Shown here in pieces: positions 1 through 12,069 of a stretch of DNA of 64,000 bases (within the stretch, counting starts at the first letter, position 1; each line of letters begins with the position of its first letter). The position numbers were made by a program, and so were the translations under genes. Origin of the DNA: Kalmusia sp. IMI 367209 (Eukaryota; Ascomycota; Dothideomycetes; Pleosporales; Didymosphaeriaceae); the NCBI GenBank assembly GCA_027946365.1, contig JAPEUQ010000015.1:682001-746000 (forward strand). Reading direction: 5' to 3'. The notes beneath the pieces are model-generated. The model made no database searches. It had not been told where the DNA came from and worked only from the letters and a program-made list of their open reading frames with translations.

Positions 1-2892
1 AGAATGACCTCTTGGAGGTACTTGATGCCACCAGGTAAATTCTCGACCCACCTTGCCGTCCGTTGCAGTTTATCTGCTGTCCGGATGTAGAACGCGATGT
101 AGCGGTCTAGGATCGGGATGACATCGTCGGGCGGGACATCCTTAGCCAACAGTTCAGAATGTCTTGGTTTTGCGCCGCCATTGCCGCCGACGAATATGTT
201 GAAGCCCTTCTCGGTTGCAATGAGACCAAAGTCCTTGTTCTGAGCTTCGGCACACTCCCTCACACAGCCAGACACGCCACCCTTGAACTTGTGCGGCCCA
301 CGTATTGACTTGTACCGCTCCTCTAATCGCACTGCCATACCTACACTGTCACCAACACCGAAGCGGCACCACGTTGTCCCCACGCAAGACTTGACCGTGC
401 GGAGCGATTTTGCGTATGCGTGCCCAGATTCCATCCCTCCATCTACTAGCTCCTGCCAAATTCCCAAAAGATCCTGTTTCTTTGCGCCAAACATATCGAT
501 ACGCTGACCGCCTGTAATTTTGCAGTAGAGGTTGTACTTCTTTGCGACAGTGCCGATGATGATGAGCTTCTCAGGGGTGATCTCGCCACCAGCGACTCGA
601 GGTATGACACTAAATGTTCCGTTTCGCTGGATGTTCGCCAGGAAGCGATCGTTGGTATCCTGTAATCCTCGCCTTGGATCGTCTAGCAAGTGCTTGTTGA
701 ATAAACTGGAGATGATGGAGCCGATTGCAGGTTTGCAAGCCTCACATCCTGTCGATTCAGATTCTTTCCCACATTCCTTCATTACGTCAGCGAATCCGGT
801 AAGCTTCTTGACGTAGATGATGTTGAAGAGATCGGCACGGGAATATTCAAAGTGTGGGCAGAGATGGTTCTTGACTTCTTGGCCCATGGAGGCCATGGTT
901 TTGTTGAAGATGGTCTGAACGAGCGGCATGCAGCCACCGCAGCCTGTCCCGGCCTTGGTGCACGATTTGACGTCGCCGATTGATTTGCAAGTGCCGTCTT
1001 TCACACCTTTCACCACGTCGCCCTTGGTAACATTATGACATGAGCAAATTTGCGTGTCGTCATCGCTAAGGTTCGTTAGTATCAATTCAAGGAAGTACAG
1101 AATTTCTCTTACAGGTCAGCACCATCATCGTCACCCTTCTGCGCGCCTACGATGAGCTCGCTCGGTGGTATTTCCAGCTGCTTTTGATTCTTAACCATCG
1201 GAACCAGCTTCACATAATCCTTCGTGTCGCCGATCATCATGCCTCCTAGTAAATACTTCCCATCCATTGTGAACAAGTATTTCTTGTACACCTGCTGGAA
1301 CGGGTCTTTGTACGTGAGCGCTTTGACAGGGGATGGCGCTGGTCCATCAGTCAATCTCTTCACCTTGTCTCTAGGTCCGGTCTCACCGTCTTTCTTCGCT
1401 GGTCGTCTCCCGGGCATATCCTTGGGTCCATCACGATCAGCGAAGAAGTCTCCGAAGCTGGCTACCTCTACTCCAAGCAGCTTTAGCTTCGTGCTCAGGT
1501 CTGGCCGTTTGAATTTGCGTGGTGTGTGCGCTTTTGCTTGTGTGAGGTTGAAGGCGAGGACGTCCGCCATTTCGACACCGGGCGCGATGAGACCAAAAGT
1601 TTGGTTTTCCCAACTCGCACACTCACCGATGGCGTAGATATCTTTGGTTGACGTTGATAGGTCAGGAGCGACCACGATGCCGCCTCCGCGGTCAGCGCAT
1701 TTGATGCCCGCTTTTCGAGCAAGCTCGTCGCGTGCTCTGATGCCAATCTGGAATCGTAAGCCGATCGTGCTACCGTAACAAACACGTGATACTCACAGCA
1801 AAACAAATAGTCGAGCACTCCATACTCTCTCCATCTTCGAATATAACACCTTTCACAAAGCCTTCCTCATCGACCTCGATTTTCCCCACTCGTTTGGAAA
1901 GCATGACATCCAGGCCCAACGCTCGGACTTGCTCCACAACCATCCCTCCTGCGTCGCCATCTAGTTGTCTGCTCAACACCCATCTATTTCTCTCGATAAG
2001 CTTTACCTTGCCGAAATCTTCGAGATCCATCATCGCCTTAGCGGCTTCTAGACCAAGTAGTCCACCTCCAACTGTGATACCTGTCGTACCCTTCCGTGTC
2101 GAAGCGAATTCAATGAGGCGCTGCAGATCATCAATAGTGCGATATACGAAGACACCTTTCGCGTCGTGACCTGGCGTATGTTTTGGAAGTAGGGCATCTG
2201 AACCGGTTGCCAGGACGAGTATGTCGTATGAAACTGTGTCACCACTCGAAGTCTTGACTTCCTTGTTCTCGGAGTCGATTTCTGTAACAAGTGTGTTCAG
2301 ATGGTAGTTGAGCGAGCCTTCGGGCATCGATGAGTACTAGAAGAAAAATTAGGGGGTTACAAAATGTCGAGAGTCGGTTGTGTAACATACCCAATCTTTC
2401 GGATTTAGATATAGATTCTCAACTTCACGGTGTTGGAAGAAACTCGTCAGCCCAACGCGATTATACGCCAAATGTGGTTCCTCGCCGATAACCACAACAT
2501 CGTACTCTCTTCTCTTAATATCGTACTTGAGGAGTTTTTCACTGCCATGTCTGTCAGCTCATTCATCTCAAACCCTTTCTATTCCCTCATGATCGTGCTG
2601 AAAGTCTCCATGCTTACATGAAGGCAATGCCGACCATTCCTAACCCTACAACTACAATTCTCCTCCTTTCTCTATCCCCATTCGTTTGGGAACTGCCCTC
2701 ATTTTGCATTTCTTCCACCTTCTGAGGTAATGTGTTCACCTCTGGATCGTTCAGCTGCCCAACTGGCAACTTTGCGTCCTTGGCTTCTTTCGTCCCCCAG
2801 GTAGGGTTATGTGGCGGAGAATCGGGTGGGGAATGCGATTCCATACTTGTAGGCTCGAGTCCAAGCGTGGGTATAGGTTCCGACTCCTCCAT
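1..2892 (-). CDS. niiA: Assimilatory nitrite reductase [NAD(P)H], 3' part outside window
   Basis: Reduces nitrite to ammonium in the cytosol, the second step of nitrate assimilation. Exons by eye (minus strand): 2892-2618, 2541-2391, 2336-1797, 1747-1113, 1065-1; about 888 residues are visible. In order: a disordered N-terminus; an FAD-binding Rossmann motif GLGMVG near residue 84; a second nucleotide-binding motif [10 protein letters not shown]; a BFD-like [2Fe-2S] domain (CSCHN, later CGGCMP); and the siroheme/[4Fe-4S] half with CVGTTWC (CX5C) and GCVREC (CX3C). The C-terminal Rieske-like part expected in fungal enzymes would lie beyond position 1. The start at 2892 is the first ATG giving a soluble N-terminus; the in-frame extension upstream is hydrophobic and has no support. 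It is downstream of and co-oriented with nitrate reductase. Introns are 47-76 nt. Family assignment is secure. Confidence 0.95.
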
Positions 2893-3844
2893 ATTCTGCA
2901 AGAAGCTACTCGCCTCCAGTATCCAGACGAAAAGGAAGAAGTGTAGAAGACAGATGAAGCGCGGCACGAAAGGAAACAACACACGAACAGTTCACCAATG
3001 GAGGGGGTATAGAGAGGCAAGTCAAGCACAAGAAACAGGCGAAGGGAAGAAGTGAGGCCGAGTAAAATGGTAGCAAGACACACAGCACCGAGTATCTCCA
3101 CCAGTTCTCCGGTCGCCACAACAGATTAACCTTACAATGCACACGGAGATGCAGCTAGACAGCCTTACCTAGTGGCTTGACGAGCCGACCTCATACAAGA
3201 TCACATTCGTAACACCTCATCTCATCAACGCCCCCGCCCGCGCACAAAGATAACACCATCGCCCTGGCATAACCTCATGCTCACAGTATCCGCGGAAGCG
3301 GAGAAACGTCATACCTGTGCATCTACGCATGCGTAGCGAATCGGCACCTTGACAATTCGAATTTGCTTATTTCCTCCTCCGGGGAAATGCAGCGCAGGCG
3401 CGTTCGCAGCGATCCTGATAAGAGGCGCGCTCGTAGTTGGTGCCAAGCGCAGGTCTGCGATAAGGCGGGCACTAGATCGGAACAGGGATTGCCCCTAGTC
3501 CGAAGAAAGCGCAGGGGTGCTGGACTACGGAGAAACGATGTGAGAACGGCATTTCTCCGGGTAGATTTGGCAACAGTAAATAGGTAGACATCGTTCCTTG
3601 ATGAAGAACAATAGTCACGTGGCCTTTTTTTGAGATGCTGAGGTCTAGAGGTCATGGAGTTTTGGGTAGATAGGCCGAGAGATGGAAATTCATGCAATCG
3701 TAAAGTACGTATGTTCAAGAAACAAAGAGGCCGTGATCAAGTGATAATAACAAACCAATGCTGAACCGACTCCAAGACCCCAACACGCTATGCACCGCAG
3801 AGTACCCATTGCCAAAGCCCATACTATACTGATTCCACTGATTA
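2893..3844 (-). promoter_or_regulatory. niiA promoter region with NIT4-type and GATA sites
   Basis: This 952-bp gap separates the niaD stop from the niiA start and must contain the niiA promoter. A perfect palindrome TCCGCGGA at 3289-3296 matches the known NIT4 (pathway-specific nitrate regulator) site. GATA-factor (AreA/NIT2) cores occur at 3248-3253 (AGATAA), 3416-3422 (TGATAAG), 3458-3464 (CGATAAG) and 3743-3747. CTCCGGGG at 3377-3384 misses the NirA consensus CTCCGHGG by one base. Nitrate induction and ammonium repression are inferred. No gene is supported here. Confidence 0.6.
3289..3296. promoter_or_regulatory. NIT4-like binding site TCCGCGGA
   Basis: A perfect 8-bp palindrome identical to the NIT4 recognition core, about 400 bp upstream of the niiA ATG and flanked by GATA cores. 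Binding is inferred from sequence only. Confidence 0.55.
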
Positions 3845-6694
3845 CTAGAAGAACAACAAATCTTCGTCCATCCAGCCTTGCTCCCCAAGCGCCTTATGTG
3901 CAGCCTTCTCCAGCGCCTCCGGGCCGCAAAGTAACACCAAGCTCTCGCCCGCCGCGCCCCTGACGCAGTGCTCTTTCAGCAACGGTGCTCCGATCCTGCC
4001 CCTCAATCCCGTCCAACTCTCCGGACCCTGCGTCAGTGTATACAGCAATTTACACCTATCCACGTTATCTCTCGCAAAAACATCTAGATCCTCTTTACAC
4101 AGGATATCTTCGACGAGGCGGTTGCCGTCGAGGACGACGCATGTCGTAGGGTCGTCTTTGTTTTGCATAACGGCGCGTAGTACCTGGAAGATCGGTGTAA
4201 TGCCTGAACCGCCGCAGATCATGAAGAAGCGCTTGATGTGTCTGGGTTTGCCATTGATGAGGCAATTGCCCTTGCCGACGTACTCGAATTTGCCGATAGG
4301 GCCTTTCATTTCGACGAAGTGACCCACGGGGATCGCGTCGAGCGCTTTTGTCATACGGCCCCCTACTCTTTCTTTTGTATCCAGGTAAACTTTGACGAGG
4401 ACATCGCAGTACCCCTTTTTGGTCGTTTCGGAGATGGGTGTGTAGGAGCGGATGATGGATTCGCGAGTGACGGGGTCTTTCAACCGAATCATAAGGTGTT
4501 GACCCGTGGGTAGTCCAAGAGCTTGGGCGTCGTGCTCGAGCTTGAAAGTGAATATGCGGGTGTCCCACGAGACTGTAACTTTAGAGTGCAGGAGAGATTT
4601 CGTCCAGGCGCGGCTATCGAGGAAGACCGGGCGGGGTTCGGTAGATTCGACGGACGGTTCACCTTCGGCGAGGATACGACAGGCTGATTCGTCTAGGGAG
4701 CCAATGTGGTAGTCTGGCATCATGGCTTTCGCGGTCTCGCTGTCTGCGTACTGTCAGTGCCTTTTTTCGCATTCATGAATCACGACGTAAGACTTACGGA
4801 TCGCCATAAATTCATCAGTGCTGTCCAGACCAGCTGCACTGACTATACTCTGAGCTCCACCGGGATGCCCCTCCAGGAAAGCCGTCCCATCATATACCTC
4901 ACCATTGACTACAAACCACGGCTTTTCGGCATCGTTATGCTTCCTCAGCTCATCGATCGTAATCTCATTCTCGACGCCGTCCCTAGTCATCTTGATTTCC
5001 TTTGGTGCTTCTACTTCTATCTCACCCGTCTGCTCCCCTTCAATTCTCTCGCCCCAGTATCCGTTTGTCAGGTTTCCACCTGCCTTCTTGACACGCTCCA
5101 TCCAGCCACCAGGCATCAGTGCCGGCTGTGTTGGGTGCTCAAATCGCAGCACTCCCTGCTCGTTGTGGATGACCACGCGAAACCAGGGGTTGTTCATCAT
5201 GCCTAACACTGACCAGTACATATCCCGCGGTTGTACGTTCATGCTCTCATCCATGGCTCTTACAACAATATCGTTCGCCTCCTTTAATTCTTCCACCAAG
5301 ATGTTTAATTTCCAGAAACACCAGCAAAAGCACGTTTCTCTCCAGTCCATGTCTAATCGTCCACCGAAGAGCTCTTTATCTTCGATAGCGCGGTACTTGT
5401 CCTCTGCATATTCGATGTTTCCCAATCTCCAACTTTTACCTTGATCAAGCGATATTTGGACGCGCGTTATCCGCCGGCCACCGCCGCTGTAGGCATAACC
5501 TTGTATGGTATAGTACTCTGGCGCCATCGAAAGTTCGATTTTCTCGTCGTGTGCGGGGGAGGCGATCGCGGAGTTAGGGCTGAGGTCGTAAATGGCGTAA
5601 CGCTCGTCCGTCCACCAATTTTTGTTTTTAGCTGCCTCGTCTGGATCCACCATCGTACTGTCAACGTTAATAGACATCAGTGATCTAACCGCAATGCACT
5701 TACGGAAGGACCCTGTTGTCGTAGATGTGGTACCAATTATCGCTTGGCTCAGCAGTGATGATGAGCTTTTTTAACCATTTTACGCTTCGGCCTCCGATCT
5801 GTCCAGGGATTACTGCTCGAAGTGGTTTCCCATGGTCTGGTGTGAGTGGTTCCCCGTTCATCTTGTGTGCAAGCATGATCCCACGGTTGGGATCCATAAC
5901 CCAATTCAGCTTGACGGAGGTACCATAGTAACCATTGGGCTAGAACGTATTAGCATTGATGCCACATCAGGAAGGAAACATGAAGCTAACCAGCTTGTCC
6001 GCCCCCTCCATGCAAACGTATCGTGCTTTTCTCAGCGGCTTTACTCTTTCAATGACATCTCTCATTACTACTCCAGTGAACAGAGCTGTCGAAACACCAG
6101 CAGGACCCCACGAGAATCCTTTTGATTTGCGAACAACATTCTGCTCTTTCCTCCTGTTGCCTGCGCAAACAAGAGTGATTGGATACGTTACATTCTCGTA
6201 GTCTGAGAGAAGTTCCTTCAAAGTAATCTTTAGCGGGTTGGCAACGAGTCTGCAACGCTCTTTAGCGGTGATATTCAGCATGAGGTTCACGCAACGTACC
6301 CCTCTACTGTGAACTCCCAATCCGGAATGTCCTCTTCTCGAACGACAGGTACCGGGCCATGATTTCGTACATAGAACAATTCAGGCGACGTCAAAAAGCC
6401 TTCTTGAAACAGCTCTGTTAGAGGTGCCTCGCAATTGAAAGGGTGAACGCCCGTCAGTCGTATTAACCGCGAGTCTCTTGCTACATGCGAATCTGGTGTT
6501 GGCTTGTCAACGTCTAGTACTTTCGTGGGTGTCGTTGAAGGTGGTGGTAATGGGATATCTGGCTGTTCCTTCCCGCCATCAACCGATTTGATCGACTTTC
6601 CATCTTCGCCATCAATTATGGTCTCTGGGGGTGTCGGTGGAAGCTCGCCCCTTTTCTTCAACTGAACCGTCTGGGTTTCCAACACCGATGTCAT
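3845..6694 (-). CDS. niaD: Assimilatory nitrate reductase [NADPH]
   Basis: Molybdenum-cofactor, cytochrome b5 and FAD enzyme that reduces nitrate to nitrite in the cytosol. Exons: 6694-6300, 6249-5991, 5939-5704, 5657-4798, 4743-3845, giving 882 residues, the usual fungal length. The Mo-pterin domain contains LVCAGNRRKE with the Mo-ligand Cys near residue 160, followed by the dimerisation domain. Cytochrome b5 has GHPGG near residue 560; the codon of the second heme His (in AIHSE) is split C|AC by the last intron. The FAD/NADPH part carries RSYTPIS, GGSGITP and a CGP motif near the end. Each intron position is fixed by family conservation across the junction. The gene lies upstream of niiA in the same orientation, whereas in Aspergillus the two are divergent. 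Complete, no defects seen. Confidence 0.96.
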
Positions 6695-8162
6695 ATTGCT
6701 TGGTGGGGGAGGAGATTATAAGGTAAGTATCAATCAAGAACGAACAGTAGGGGTATATCGATAAGAGGAAAGGATGTAGAAACGCGGTGTGCGGCACCTG
6801 TGCCAGGATGCGTATCACCAGACTACTCCGATCTATGAAGCAGGTGTAGCAGTGCAATGAAGGATGTGGCGTTTCCTGACGATGGACACAAAGACGGCCC
6901 AGACCTAGTGGTAGGGCTGATCATGCAGCGCACGGCGGCTAAGCAAATAGTATGCACGCTCGATGTTGCGTCTCGTCATGTCGGCGATGTGGCAGAGTCC
7001 AGTCCGGAGAAAGGCGACCAAGCTGTGTGGGTTCGGCAATGGGACCACGGGCTCGTCATCTAGGTTCCCATGGCTAAAAGCAACGCCCGAGTCAGACACA
7101 AATCGCGGAGAAGCCTGCCCATCGATGCTGTCATCTTCAACATCGTCCAGAAACGCTCCCTTGCAGCGGGAAGACAGGATGATCCTCCCACAGATAACGC
7201 ATCCTTATCTATGTGCTCTAAGCGACCCAATCCAAGATTAGTGCAAAGCAGTCCCGAGTTCCTAGGGACTCGACGGGCAACAGCGTCCGTTCTGCCGCTA
7301 AAAGGTTTTGCCGCGAATTGTGGAACCATCGCTGCGTGCTTGCTGTCGCGCTACAAGAACCCCCACGGCATCGATGGGAGCTCGCTATCGAGTGGATGAA
7401 GGAGCGACGCCGTCGCGTCTCCGTGGAGATGGAAATCCATATGCTTTTTCCCGGCGAGAGAGAGTTTTGGCTAAGAAGGTGACCTGGGTCTGTGTAACGG
7501 GGTGTTGGTGTTGGTGTGCGACCAGAATCAGCCAACATGTGTATAGGACCGATTCGCTTCCAAGACGAGCCTCTGCGTTGCCTCTTCTCCTTGCCCAAGT
7601 CGTTGCATCTTGGCTATGCACCGATAGTCGTGAAGCGTGCGTCCTACTCGTGATAGGATGCTGCAACAAATTGTTACAGCGACGACTATTCGAGCATTGA
7701 CTGTTACCACCGTTCGCGCACACGAACCGGCGCATGCAGCGTCCACGGAGATACAGTCGGGCACCAATATTGAGAATCCAAGACGAAATGATGCGCCTAA
7801 CAGATTGAGAGATAAGAAGGAGATGGAATGTAGTGCTTCAGCGGAGAAACGCTCGCTCCGCTATTGTGTAGCTTCTCCGCGGCGAAAAGCACGACGTGTT
7901 GCCAAGACTCGCCGAGGAGAAAGCGGCGCAGATGTACCACTCAATCATGCCCCACTCTCCTTTCCTACATGCTGAAAAGTCAAGTGCATTATGTTCATTC
8001 TTAAGCAGAGTGCATAATTACAACGGAATGACACTTCTATTATTCATATGTTTCATGTACTGCCCATAGTCCCCAATGAAATCTTAGTGGTAGAGACCGT
8101 CACGCACACCCGTCTGTAAAATGACCATCTAAATCTTTGCAAACCTCCTTCTACACATCCCC
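6695..8162 (-). promoter_or_regulatory. niaD promoter region with three NirA-consensus sites
   Basis: A 1.47-kb gap between niaD and the 3' end of the next gene, with no convincing ORF. Three octamers fit the NirA consensus CTCCGHGG: CTCCGTGG at 7419-7426, its reverse complement CCACGGAG at 7743-7750, and CTCCGCGG at 7875-7882. GATA cores lie at 6759-6765, 7192-7197, 7204-7210 (reverse) and 7810-7816. Together they suggest NirA plus AreA control of niaD. The short ORFs here have unlikely composition and no family resemblance. Confidence 0.55.
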
Positions 8163-9242
8163 CTAGGCATTGAGATACTTCTTCTCCCCAATGACCGCAC
8201 CCTCGTCGTGCTTATGCAGCCTCACGCCTTCTCCATCCATGACCCTCAGTAAATTCGGCCATACCACAATTTCGGTCCTCGTAAGCAGCACAGACGTAGT
8301 CGCCGCTACTCCGACGCTCCCAATGGTGGATGCACGTTCTGGATCAAACTCCGCCGCTGTTTTGCCATGCGCAACAGCGCGGTCAGATTGCCAGTCGAAC
8401 TTCCAAAAGCAGGGTTGCCCAAACAGAGTGAAAGCGAACAGGGCACCTTCACGCAACACGTCCCTGAGGTCTTCAAGACGCGCGTTCTTGCCGTGGCCAC
8501 CGTCGTGCGGCATGGCATAAGTTGCGAGTAGCGGATCCAAATCCTTGAGCGCACGCTCCACGTTCACGGTCCGAGAATCGAAAAGTGAGAAAGCGTTAGC
8601 CACATATGTTGAGTGAAGTAATGAGGCTGAGATCTGCTTCCAACGTGACAGAAGCGCAAAGTTGACCGGGTTCGTGTTGTCCTTTCCGAGCGTAATTGCT
8701 CCTTTTCCCAGAGAGAAGCTCTGAAAGCACTCGACGATTTCCGGTGGCAGGAAAGTGCTCCCAGGGCTACTGCTGGTTCCTAGTTTCACCAAAAGGCTTC
8801 GACTCAAAATCGTCCACGCAATGCATAGGGTTAACGTTGCCAGTCTGGTATCTGTGTCGCCAAGAAGACCGAGAATTTGAGGCCATGGAAGGGCTATGCC
8901 AGCGCTGGCATGCTCGATGACAGCTTGCGACAGACACTTCTCCGGGCCCTTGGGCGTGTAGAATTTGCGCACATGACCTATAATGGCCTGGTGTAGGCGG
9001 GAAAAGGCCTTTAGGATCTCTGAGTCTGGGAGTGCATCCTGAAAACCAGAGATGGATGGCGGCCGCGAGGGAGGTTTCAATGTTGAGGTCGGACATGGTC
9101 GAGGTGTGGGCGAGGGCTGAACATTTATCGCCTCGGTAGACGACTTGTGCGGCCTCAAATTCCGAAGTAATGAGAGACGGTGAGACTTGGCGCGCACCAT
9201 ATCACGAGCTCCCACGTAGGAATGTGGTTGGAGATCTGTCAT
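8163..9242 (-). CDS. Hypothetical protein, 359 aa, single exon
   Basis: An uninterrupted 359-codon frame with an ATG at 9242. I recognise no family. The first ~65 residues are basic and Ser/Pro-rich, probably disordered. The rest looks globular and helical, with hydrophobic stretches such as ATLTLCIAWTILSRSLLVKL near residue 135 and a region ending EIVVWPNLLRVMDGEGVRL. The hydrophobic stretch could be a buried helix or a single membrane helix. Codon use resembles the neighbours and no intron is needed. The 3' end faces the niaD promoter; nothing in the context indicates a function. Confidence 0.7.
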   Translation of the reverse strand: MTDLQPHSYVGARDMVRAKSHRLSLLRNLRPHKSSTEAINVQPSPTPRPCPTSTLKPPSRPPSISGFQDALPDSEILKAFSRLHQAIIGHVRKFYTPKGPEKCLSQAVIEHASAGIALPWPQILGLLGDTDTRLATLTLCIAWTILSRSLLVKLGTSSSPGSTFLPPEIVECFQSFSLGKGAITLGKDNTNPVNFALLSRWKQISASLLHSTYVANAFSLFDSRTVNVERALKDLDPLLATYAMPHDGGHGKNARLEDLRDVLREGALFAFTLFGQPCFWKFDWQSDRAVAHGKTAAEFDPERASTIGSVGVAATTSVLLTRTEIVVWPNLLRVMDGEGVRLHKHDEGAVIGEKKYLNA

Positions 9243-9714
9243 GGCAAGAAATCAATAATCGCCAGGCTCTTGAAGTGATTGACCAGAACCCTCTGACAGT
9301 CGTTCTACCTCGTACAGGCAGTTTAAACGCACTGCGCGGAACTTATTGATTTCGTACAGTTTTTTTTAATTCTGGCAGTCTAGATATTTTCCGATGTGAC
9401 GCCGAATTCCGATGCGACGGTGAATACCGATCGAATTTCTGCAAAGATACTTCATTCCCATGTTTCGATGGCATCAGGGTACGGAACGCTTCGGGAAGCT
9501 GTTTCTTTCCGAACCCAGAAAAGACAATCGCCCACACGTGCTTCTTGGAAAGAGAACAAGAAAGTCGGGTAGCCTAGCCCATGCTTGAACTGAAGTTAGA
9601 GACAAAGTTTGAGCTTGGCCGTCCTAATGCGGAATCATCTCAGAGAAGTCGCATGATCTTAAATGTACTTCTACAAAGAAGGAAACCTCGTACAAGACTA
9701 TAGGGTCTATTGTC
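9243..9714. other. Intergenic, no feature seen
   Basis: About 470 bp between the start of the hypothetical gene and the stop of the IRC3-like gene, both on the minus strand. It should hold the promoter of the former and the 3' UTR of the latter. No coding or structural signal was found. Confidence 0.5.
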
Positions 9715-11842
9715 TCACTTGAATATTTCCGCGGATAAGGGACCCACTCGTACCTGGCCTTGTAGCCGTTTTTGCAGATTTTCGGTTCTTTCCTTGATCC
9801 TGTCGTCACTCTTTTGCTTGGCATGCGCCTTTTTGTATCTGGCTTTGGTTCCATGTTTGATTCTTGTGACCATATCCCCAGCCTTCCCTTTTGTAAGATC
9901 CCACGGTTTGAGATGGTCCTCTTCCGGACGGAATTTGTTCAAGAAATCAACCTGCGTTTGCGATGCCCAGCTCCGGCGCCAAGGTTGATTCTTCGAGATC
10001 CAGATATACTCAAAATTGTCCACAGCAAAGGTGTCAGCTGCATGGACAATATGCTCGAAAGAGTCGCCTTCTGCTATCACCTTTGGTGTAGCGTAAGGGC
10101 TCCTGGACTTCACCTCAGACGGGAGTCTCCGGTAGTGTTTCACACGGAAAGACTCGTCGTATTTGTTTGTGGGTTCAATGACCAGATAACTGCCACCGTT
10201 GGTGGACAAGACGAATCTACCCTCACCGACTGCAACCCATGCGAACTCGCTAATTCGGCGTATGAAATGATCACTCGATGTGTCCGCAATCAAGTCGTGC
10301 ACGGAGTCGTAGTCCGTGAAAGTGATTGAGCCTGGAAGTCTCATTGGAAGAGGTCTTGCGACGACGTCAGCTGCTTCCTGTTCCCGCTTACTCTCTTCCT
10401 CTTTCCGTTCTTTAAGCTCCGTCATGGTTTTAGTGCTGACCTTTTCAACGATTTCAGCGGGGTCTAGACCGAATAGTGTAGGCGTAGAAACAACACCAGT
10501 ACTCAGAGCTGAAACCATGTCGATGATATGGCAATTATCCTTATCTGGATGTAACCGCATGCCTCGACCGATCATCTGCACAAGAAGATTGCGCGACTTG
10601 GTAGGTCGAGCTAGAAGAACGCAGTCGATGTTAGGGATATCTGTCCCTTCGGTAAAGACACCGCAATTGAGCAACACTGGAAAATCACCTCGTCTGAAGG
10701 CATCAACCCTTGCACTGCGAAGTCTGTCTGGAGTATCGCCCGTCACAAATTCGGCAGCTATACCGAAGTTTCGGAAAGTAGCAGTCAAATTTGTGACATG
10801 GCTGAGGTCAACGCAGAACACAATAGTGGACTTGCGTTCCTTCGCTTTGGCCATCCAAGCCTTGACTAGAAGATTGTTGGTTTGCTCGGTGTTTATGGCG
10901 CGTGAGAGAGCATTCGTCTGGAAGTCGCCATTCGCTGTTGTGCCTACCTTGTTAAGGTCGGTGTTGATCTCGACGGTAGTGAAGACGACATCGGAAAGCC
11001 AATTTTCCTCGATCATATCAACGTAGTCTCTGTTGCCATTAGCTGCACATCTCCTAGTCTCACTTCGACACGCACCTGTGGTATACTATGTGATCGATGA
11101 CGGCGCCAAGCTTGCGGCCGTCAAAGCGAGAGAAGGTTGCTGAGACACCGACGAGAGCAGGGGCAGAGACCTTGTTCCAGTCCGCAGCGTGCCGCAGACC
11201 AAAATGTTCAAGCACATCTAGATACTGTTTGCTCACAATGTGATGTGCCTCGTCGACAAGAATAAGTTTGTATCGGGCCGGCTCAAATTTTGCAAGCCGG
11301 TCGCCGGACATGATGCTCTGTATCGAGGCCACAGTGATATCAGCGGCTCCAGAGGCATGATTGTTGCCCATCTCGATGTCTACAAGCTTATGGGGATATG
11401 CGCGAGCGCAATGGCGGGCGGCCTGCTCGACCAGCTCGCGACGATGAGCTAGGATGAGCGTTTGTGAAGCATCGCCAATACCCGGGAGCCTCTCAATGAG
11501 GTGGGTGAAGATGACCTAGGCCTGATCAGAATACACATTGGGCTTGAGCGTGCGGCCCCTTCTCTTGGCTTGACGTACCGTCTTGCCGGATCCGGTGGCC
11601 AGCGACACCCCGAGCCTCTTATGTCCCTTCTCAAGGTAGGAGAGCACAGACTGGATGCATTCTTCCTGGTACTCGCGGAGAGTGATCTGGAGCGGCACGG
11701 CGTCCGATGGTGCCTGTGCGGGAGCAGAAGGGGTGCTAGGCGCAACCTTCACTATTGTTGACGCGCATCTGGCTGCTAATGGCCCGAGCCGAGGGACCGG
11801 ACACCGGAAGATGCTCGGCGCATACTGCGACAAGCGAAACAT
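9715..11842 (-). CDS. Mitochondrial DEAD/DEAH-box helicase, Irc3-like
   Basis: Superfamily 2 helicase resembling Irc3, the mitochondrial dsDNA helicase implicated in mtDNA maintenance and branch migration in yeast. Exons: 11842-11579, 11515-11076, 11029-9715; 672 residues. The N-terminus is basic and Ser/Ala-rich, consistent with a mitochondrial presequence. Motifs in order: Walker A ATGSGKT (the last codon of exon 1), motif Ia [14 protein letters not shown] in ILVDEAHH, motif [11 protein letters not shown], then motifs V and VI in [20 protein letters not shown] and [13 protein letters not shown]. The ~250-residue C-terminal extension is usual for this group. The true ATG is 11842; one codon further upstream is TTG. 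It is divergent from the Rrn5-like gene with 227 bp between the starts. Confidence 0.85.
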
Positions 11843-12069
11843 CAAGAGTTGACGAGCGCAGGCCGACAGGAACGAAAGTTGCGCGCGGTCACGGTTTCAC
11901 CGCCAATGCCGAGGCATCTCCGTCTTGGCGCTCATTGAACTTCTGGAGAAATGCAACACGCCCTGGCTTCCTGCCACACAATGACGTTTCGCTTCCCGCC
12001 GGCTGTTCCCACCAATATTAGGGCCACCTCGAGGAGCGCACGCACCGCATTGTCTCTCTGCTGGCCACG

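Noticed and set aside
7637..7975. 112-codon plus-strand ORF upstream of niaD
   Set aside because: It overlaps two NirA-consensus sites in a promoter region, is Arg/Ala-rich and shares its bases with long minus-strand ORFs, as chance frames do in GC-rich DNA.
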